From positions 1-44,699 of the forward strand of contig JAJRPE010000548.1 in NCBI GenBank assembly GCA_024280935.1: 44,699 bases of DNA. Direction: 5' to 3'. The notes beneath the pieces were generated by a model. It saw nothing but the letters and a program-made list of their open reading frames with translations, was not told the DNA's origin and did not search any database. Below, in pieces: positions 41,906-44,699 of this stretch. The stretch is from Candidatus Hydrogenedentota bacterium. GTDB lineage: Bacteria > Hydrogenedentota > Hydrogenedentia > Hydrogenedentales > JAEUWI01. Every line of letters begins with the position of its first letter. The stretch's first letter is position 1. Position numbers and translations under genes: made by a program.

Positions 41906-42133
41906 GGACGATCCTTCAAGGCTGATTCAGGTGATGGCGCGTTGCGGACGCTACGCCCGTACAACGGCAAGGAGGAGTCTAGTGCGTGATTCTGGAGCAA
42001 GTCAAACGGAGTGTAGGATTCGCCCGTGATCGCACGTGCATGTTACCATGATTTGGGTCCGTGCCGATTCCCGGCGTGGGTAAATTTCAACGCTGGGGCA
42101 CGTCCTGCGGGGCGGGGCCAGAGGAGCAGCAGG

Positions 42134-42913
42134 ATGCAATTACGGACAATAGGGTCTTTCGGGGTATTGATGGCCTTGGCGCTAACAGTCGCGGCAGATG
42201 AAGATGCCCAAATCATGCGGCGTATTGTGGCTGCCCATGGCAATGCGGTGGTGACGGTAAAAATGACGATCAAGCAGACAATGACCATGGCTGAATATGG
42301 TACAGAAGAAAGCGAATATACGCAGGAAATCATTGCATCGGTAATCTCGAAAGATGGGCTGATGGTAACTTCGCTCCTGGAGTTGGATCCCTCCAAAATG
42401 ATGAATGCATACTTCTCCGACGAAGAGGAGGACGGCTTCGAGACCAAAACCGACGTAACCGCACTCCGTGTTTTACAGGACGGAAAAGAAATCGATGCAG
42501 AAATTGTGCTGCGCGATACCGATCTCGATTTGGCGTTTCTGAGGCCCGTAAAGAAGCCCGAAGCAGACTGGACCCACGTGGATTTATCTGCGGATGTGGC
42601 GGTCCAAACCTTCGAGAAAATATACATTCTGTACCGTATGGGGAAAGTCGCCCAACGCCTCCCGGATGCCTACCCCTATCGCATCTCCGCAGTAGTCGAA
42701 AAGCCGCGAAAACTATACATCCTCGGCGAGTCCACTGGAGCGGGCAACCCGATCTTCACCAAATCAGGAGCCTGCCTGGGCATCAATGTGACGCGAACCT
42801 TGAACGTTTCCGAGAGCGGCGATATGGATTTCGATGTGGCCAGCATCGTTATTCCTGGACCGGACATCATGAAAATCACGGAGCAGGTGCCACCCTACAA
42901 ATCGGCAAAGTAG
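42134..42913 (+). CDS. Exported trypsin-like fold protein lacking the catalytic serine
   Basis: About 259 residues with a signal peptide (RTIGSFGVLMALALTVAADE). The body follows the order of S1C (Deg/HtrA-type) serine protease domains: NAVVTVKM, VISKDGLMVTSLLEL, LQDGKEIDAEIVLRDTDLDLAFLRP, and GESTGAGNPIFTKSGACLGINV where GNSGGP should be. The serine position reads Ala/Gly, and no His is seen in the first half at the expected site, so it is probably a non-catalytic pseudoprotease. The track start at 42026 is upstream of the leader. GAGGAG lies 8-13 bases before ATG 42134. Whether a PDZ domain was ever present cannot be told; none is here. Confidence 0.68.
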   Translation: MQLRTIGSFGVLMALALTVAADEDAQIMRRIVAAHGNAVVTVKMTIKQTMTMAEYGTEESEYTQEIIASVISKDGLMVTSLLELDPSKMMNAYFSDEEEDGFETKTDVTALRVLQDGKEIDAEIVLRDTDLDLAFLRPVKKPEADWTHVDLSADVAVQTFEKIYILYRMGKVAQRLPDAYPYRISAVVEKPRKLYILGESTGAGNPIFTKSGACLGINVTRTLNVSESGDMDFDVASIVIPGPDIMKITEQVPPYKSAK

Positions 42914-42951
42914 CCGAATTGGGCATCGTTTTTCCTGTCAAGGTCGCCGCT

Positions 42952-42960
42952 TGCTACAAT
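42952..42960 (+). promoter_or_regulatory. Possible extended -10 promoter of hemL
   Basis: TGCTACAAT, an extended -10 element, lies 66 bp before the hemL ATG. No convincing -35. Confidence 0.35.
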
Positions 42961-43026
42961 AGTCCAATTAACGTGAACATACAACCGGGCCCTCTGGGCC
43001 GCTCAAAAGAAAGCAACCCCGACATC

Positions 43027-44310
43027 ATGAATATGGAAACGTCGAACGGTCTCTTTGAAGAAGCCAACAAAACTCTCGTGGGCGGCGTTAATAGCCCCGT
43101 GCGCGCCTTCAACGGCGTGGGTGGCAATCCTTTTTTTGTTCGATCTGGCAAAGGCCCCGTAATCACCGATGCCGATGGCAATGAACTCATCGACTATGTG
43201 CTCTCGTGGGGGCCTTTGATTCTTGGTCATGCCGATGCTGGCATTGAGACGGCAGTCAGGGAGGCCCTGTCGCGGGGCGCGAGCTTTGGCATCCCCACGG
43301 AGGCCGAGATTCGGCTGGCGGAGAAACTGGTTGAGATAGTGCCCTGTCTGGAGAAGGTCCGGCTGGTAAACAGCGGTACGGAAGCCACCATGAGCGCGAT
43401 TCGCCTGGCACGGGGCTACACGGGACGTGATCTTGTGGTGAAGATTGAGGGCTGTTACCACGGACATGTGGACAGCCTCCTCGTGAAAGCAGGAAGCGGC
43501 CTGACGACCCTGGGCGTGCCCACGAGTCCGGGGATTCCCGAGGGGATCGCCGCGACGACGCTGACAGTGCCCTTCAATGACCCAGCGGCGATGGAAGCCG
43601 TATTTAAAGCCCATGGCGAGAACATCGCCTGTGTGATCGTGGAACCGGTCGCAGGGAACATGGGCGTGATTCCGCCCGAGCCGGGTTATCTGGCCAGCTT
43701 GCAAAAGATTTGCAAGGGCCAGGGTGCCCTGCTGATTTTTGATGAGGTGATGTCCGGTTTTCGTGCTGCTCTGGGTGGTGCGCAAGAACGCTACGGCATC
43801 ACGCCCGACCTCTGCACCCTTGGCAAGGTCATTGGCGGTGGCCTGCCCGTGGGTGCCTATGGGGGTTCGGCGGAAATCATGGACCACCTCTCCCCCGTCG
43901 GGCCGGTCTACCAGGCGGGCACCCTGTCGGGGAATCCACTGGCTACGGCTGCGGGATTGGCCGCACTGGATGCCCTTTCCCAGCCGGGTGTTTTTGCCAA
44001 CATCGAAGCGAAGCTCACGGAACTTGGCACGGGTCTCGGGGTCATTGCCCGCGAGGCGGGAATTCCGGTGTACCAGACCCAAGTGGGGACGATGGCATGC
44101 CTGTTTTTTCACGACGGCCCCGTGCGCAACTATGCTGAAGCTACGGCGTCAGACACAGAGCGCTACGCGAAGTTCTTCTGGGGCATGCTCGACCGTGGCG
44201 TCTACTTTGCGCCATCCCAGTTTGAAGCATGCTTCATGAGCCGTGCCCATGAAGAGACCCACATTAACAAGACCCTGGATGCGGCGCGGGAAGTGTTTGC
44301 GACGCTGTAG
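43027..44310 (+). CDS. hemL: Glutamate-1-semialdehyde 2,1-aminomutase
   Basis: 427 residues. It converts glutamate-1-semialdehyde to 5-aminolevulinate in the C5 route of tetrapyrrole synthesis, using PLP. Diagnostic blocks are VGGVNSPVRAF at the N-terminus, NSGTEATMSAIRLARGYTGR, KIEGCYHGHVD, IFDEVMSGFR and TLGKVIGGGLPVGAYGG with the PLP lysine (K267), then YQAGTLSGNPLA. It has standard length from ATG 43027. The track start at 42919 would add residues overlapping the promoter region. No other heme gene is adjacent. It is the last gene of the window. Confidence 0.95.
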   Translation: MNMETSNGLFEEANKTLVGGVNSPVRAFNGVGGNPFFVRSGKGPVITDADGNELIDYVLSWGPLILGHADAGIETAVREALSRGASFGIPTEAEIRLAEKLVEIVPCLEKVRLVNSGTEATMSAIRLARGYTGRDLVVKIEGCYHGHVDSLLVKAGSGLTTLGVPTSPGIPEGIAATTLTVPFNDPAAMEAVFKAHGENIACVIVEPVAGNMGVIPPEPGYLASLQKICKGQGALLIFDEVMSGFRAALGGAQERYGITPDLCTLGKVIGGGLPVGAYGGSAEIMDHLSPVGPVYQAGTLSGNPLATAAGLAALDALSQPGVFANIEAKLTELGTGLGVIAREAGIPVYQTQVGTMACLFFHDGPVRNYAEATASDTERYAKFFWGMLDRGVYFAPSQFEACFMSRAHEETHINKTLDAAREVFATL

Positions 44311-44699
44311 GGGGTGAAAATGAGATTGACACAAGACAGGCGCTCTGGATAAGTAAGCCTTCACTATCCATGGCCTCTTGGTCCTTAATAAATCAACCTT
44401 CGGGTGCCACGGGTAGGCCTCTCAGGGCTTACCCGTGTAGTTTCTATCAGTGAGAGAGATGAGCCAAATTCCGAAGTAGCGGTACTGCACGGGTAAACCC
44501 TACCGGGCCTACCCGTGGCACCCGACGTTTTTTTGTTGATTATGAGATTATGAGTTGTCCGTGTCGTGAACGAGCAAGGTTTTTCAGTCGCTTGCCGACT
44601 TGGAAACCCCGTTGGACTGAACGCGGGGTGCTTAAAAGGACGGCTACGAATAGCAGTCGTGCCGCACGATCCCCAAAAGGCGAGTATCAACGAGTCCTG
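44311..44699. other. Gene-free end of window
   Basis: 389 bp after hemL, mostly copy 2 of the dispersed palindromic element. The last 50 bases contain GTGCCGCACGATCCC, the inverted form of a 15-mer near 40952. No gene or terminator was seen. Confidence 0.6.
44359..44575. repeat. Dispersed palindromic element, copy 2
   Basis: The core 44401-44524 is again exactly 124 bp, with the same perfect 19-bp terminal inverted repeats and inner CTTACCCGTG/CACGGGTAA arms as copy 1. The central 40-50 bp differ more, and the flanks keep partial similarity (for example GTGTCCGTGTCGTGAACG-like sequence). Confidence 0.85.

Noticed and set aside
1-44699. tRNA, rRNA, CRISPR array or integrase
   Set aside because: Looked for T-loop-like sequence, regularly spaced repeats and recombinase motifs; none was found. 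The repeats present are palindromes or tandem duplications.

Overview
ORGANISM. This is GC-moderate bacterial chromosome (GC about 55-60% by eye, dropping in one block). It carries housekeeping genes (class II fructose-bisphosphate aldolase, ispH, asnB, hemL), Gfo/Idh/MocA oxidoreductases with twin-arginine leaders, VCBS/FG-GAP proteins, zinc-ribbon/TPR proteins and many palindromic intergenic repeats. That mix suggests an environmental bacterium of the PVC/Candidatus Hydrogenedentota type. This is inference from gene style; there is no rRNA here.

REGION 1 (1-19,855, + strand): a defence island built on a type 1 BREX operon in the canonical order brxA-brxB-brxC-pglX-pglZ-brxL, with extra genes inside it. 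The methyltransferase gene pglX is split in two at the hinge between the catalytic half (5137-6930) and the target-recognition half (9920-11767). A complete reverse transcriptase-nitrilase gene (6927-9923) sits exactly in the gap, joined on both sides by ATGA stop/start overlaps. Between pglX and pglZ lie an AlbA_2/HATPase winged-helix protein, an RloA-like AAA ATPase and RloB (a Toprim-like AbiLii relative). rloB again overlaps pglZ by ATGA. The target-recognition half carries a run of nine G residues (a candidate phase-variation switch) and an in-frame palindromic repeat. The RT embedded in a split BREX methyltransferase is the most novel feature of the window.

REGION 2 (about 19,856-21,561): the right edge of the island. 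A minus-strand actin-like ATPase without its N-terminal half abuts, head to head, a plus-strand FG-GAP/VCBS gene that has lost its 5' part. The junction near 20,875 looks like an illegitimate recombination or deletion scar.

REGION 3 (21,583-31,523): mostly minus strand. It holds a small membrane protein, an enolase-superfamily (MLE-like) enzyme, a TIGR02757 protein on the + strand, a polysaccharide flippase, a divergent Gfo/Idh/MocA protein lacking the EKP lysine, and two tandem near-duplicate Tat-type Gfo/Idh/MocA proteins. The noncoding 3' flank and terminator of the tandem pair are more alike than their coding sequences.

REGION 4 (31,712-44,699): a membrane protein with a basic Gly/Arg tail, two zinc-ribbon proteins (one with TPRs), an exported TPR protein, fructose-bisphosphate aldolase, IspH, then AsnB and a family 2 glycosyltransferase on the minus strand, a trypsin-like protein without the catalytic serine, and HemL. 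A palindromic element of 124 bp within a repeat of about 210 bp occurs twice (24.2 kb and 44.4 kb). No tRNA, rRNA, CRISPR array, integrase or transposase was seen.
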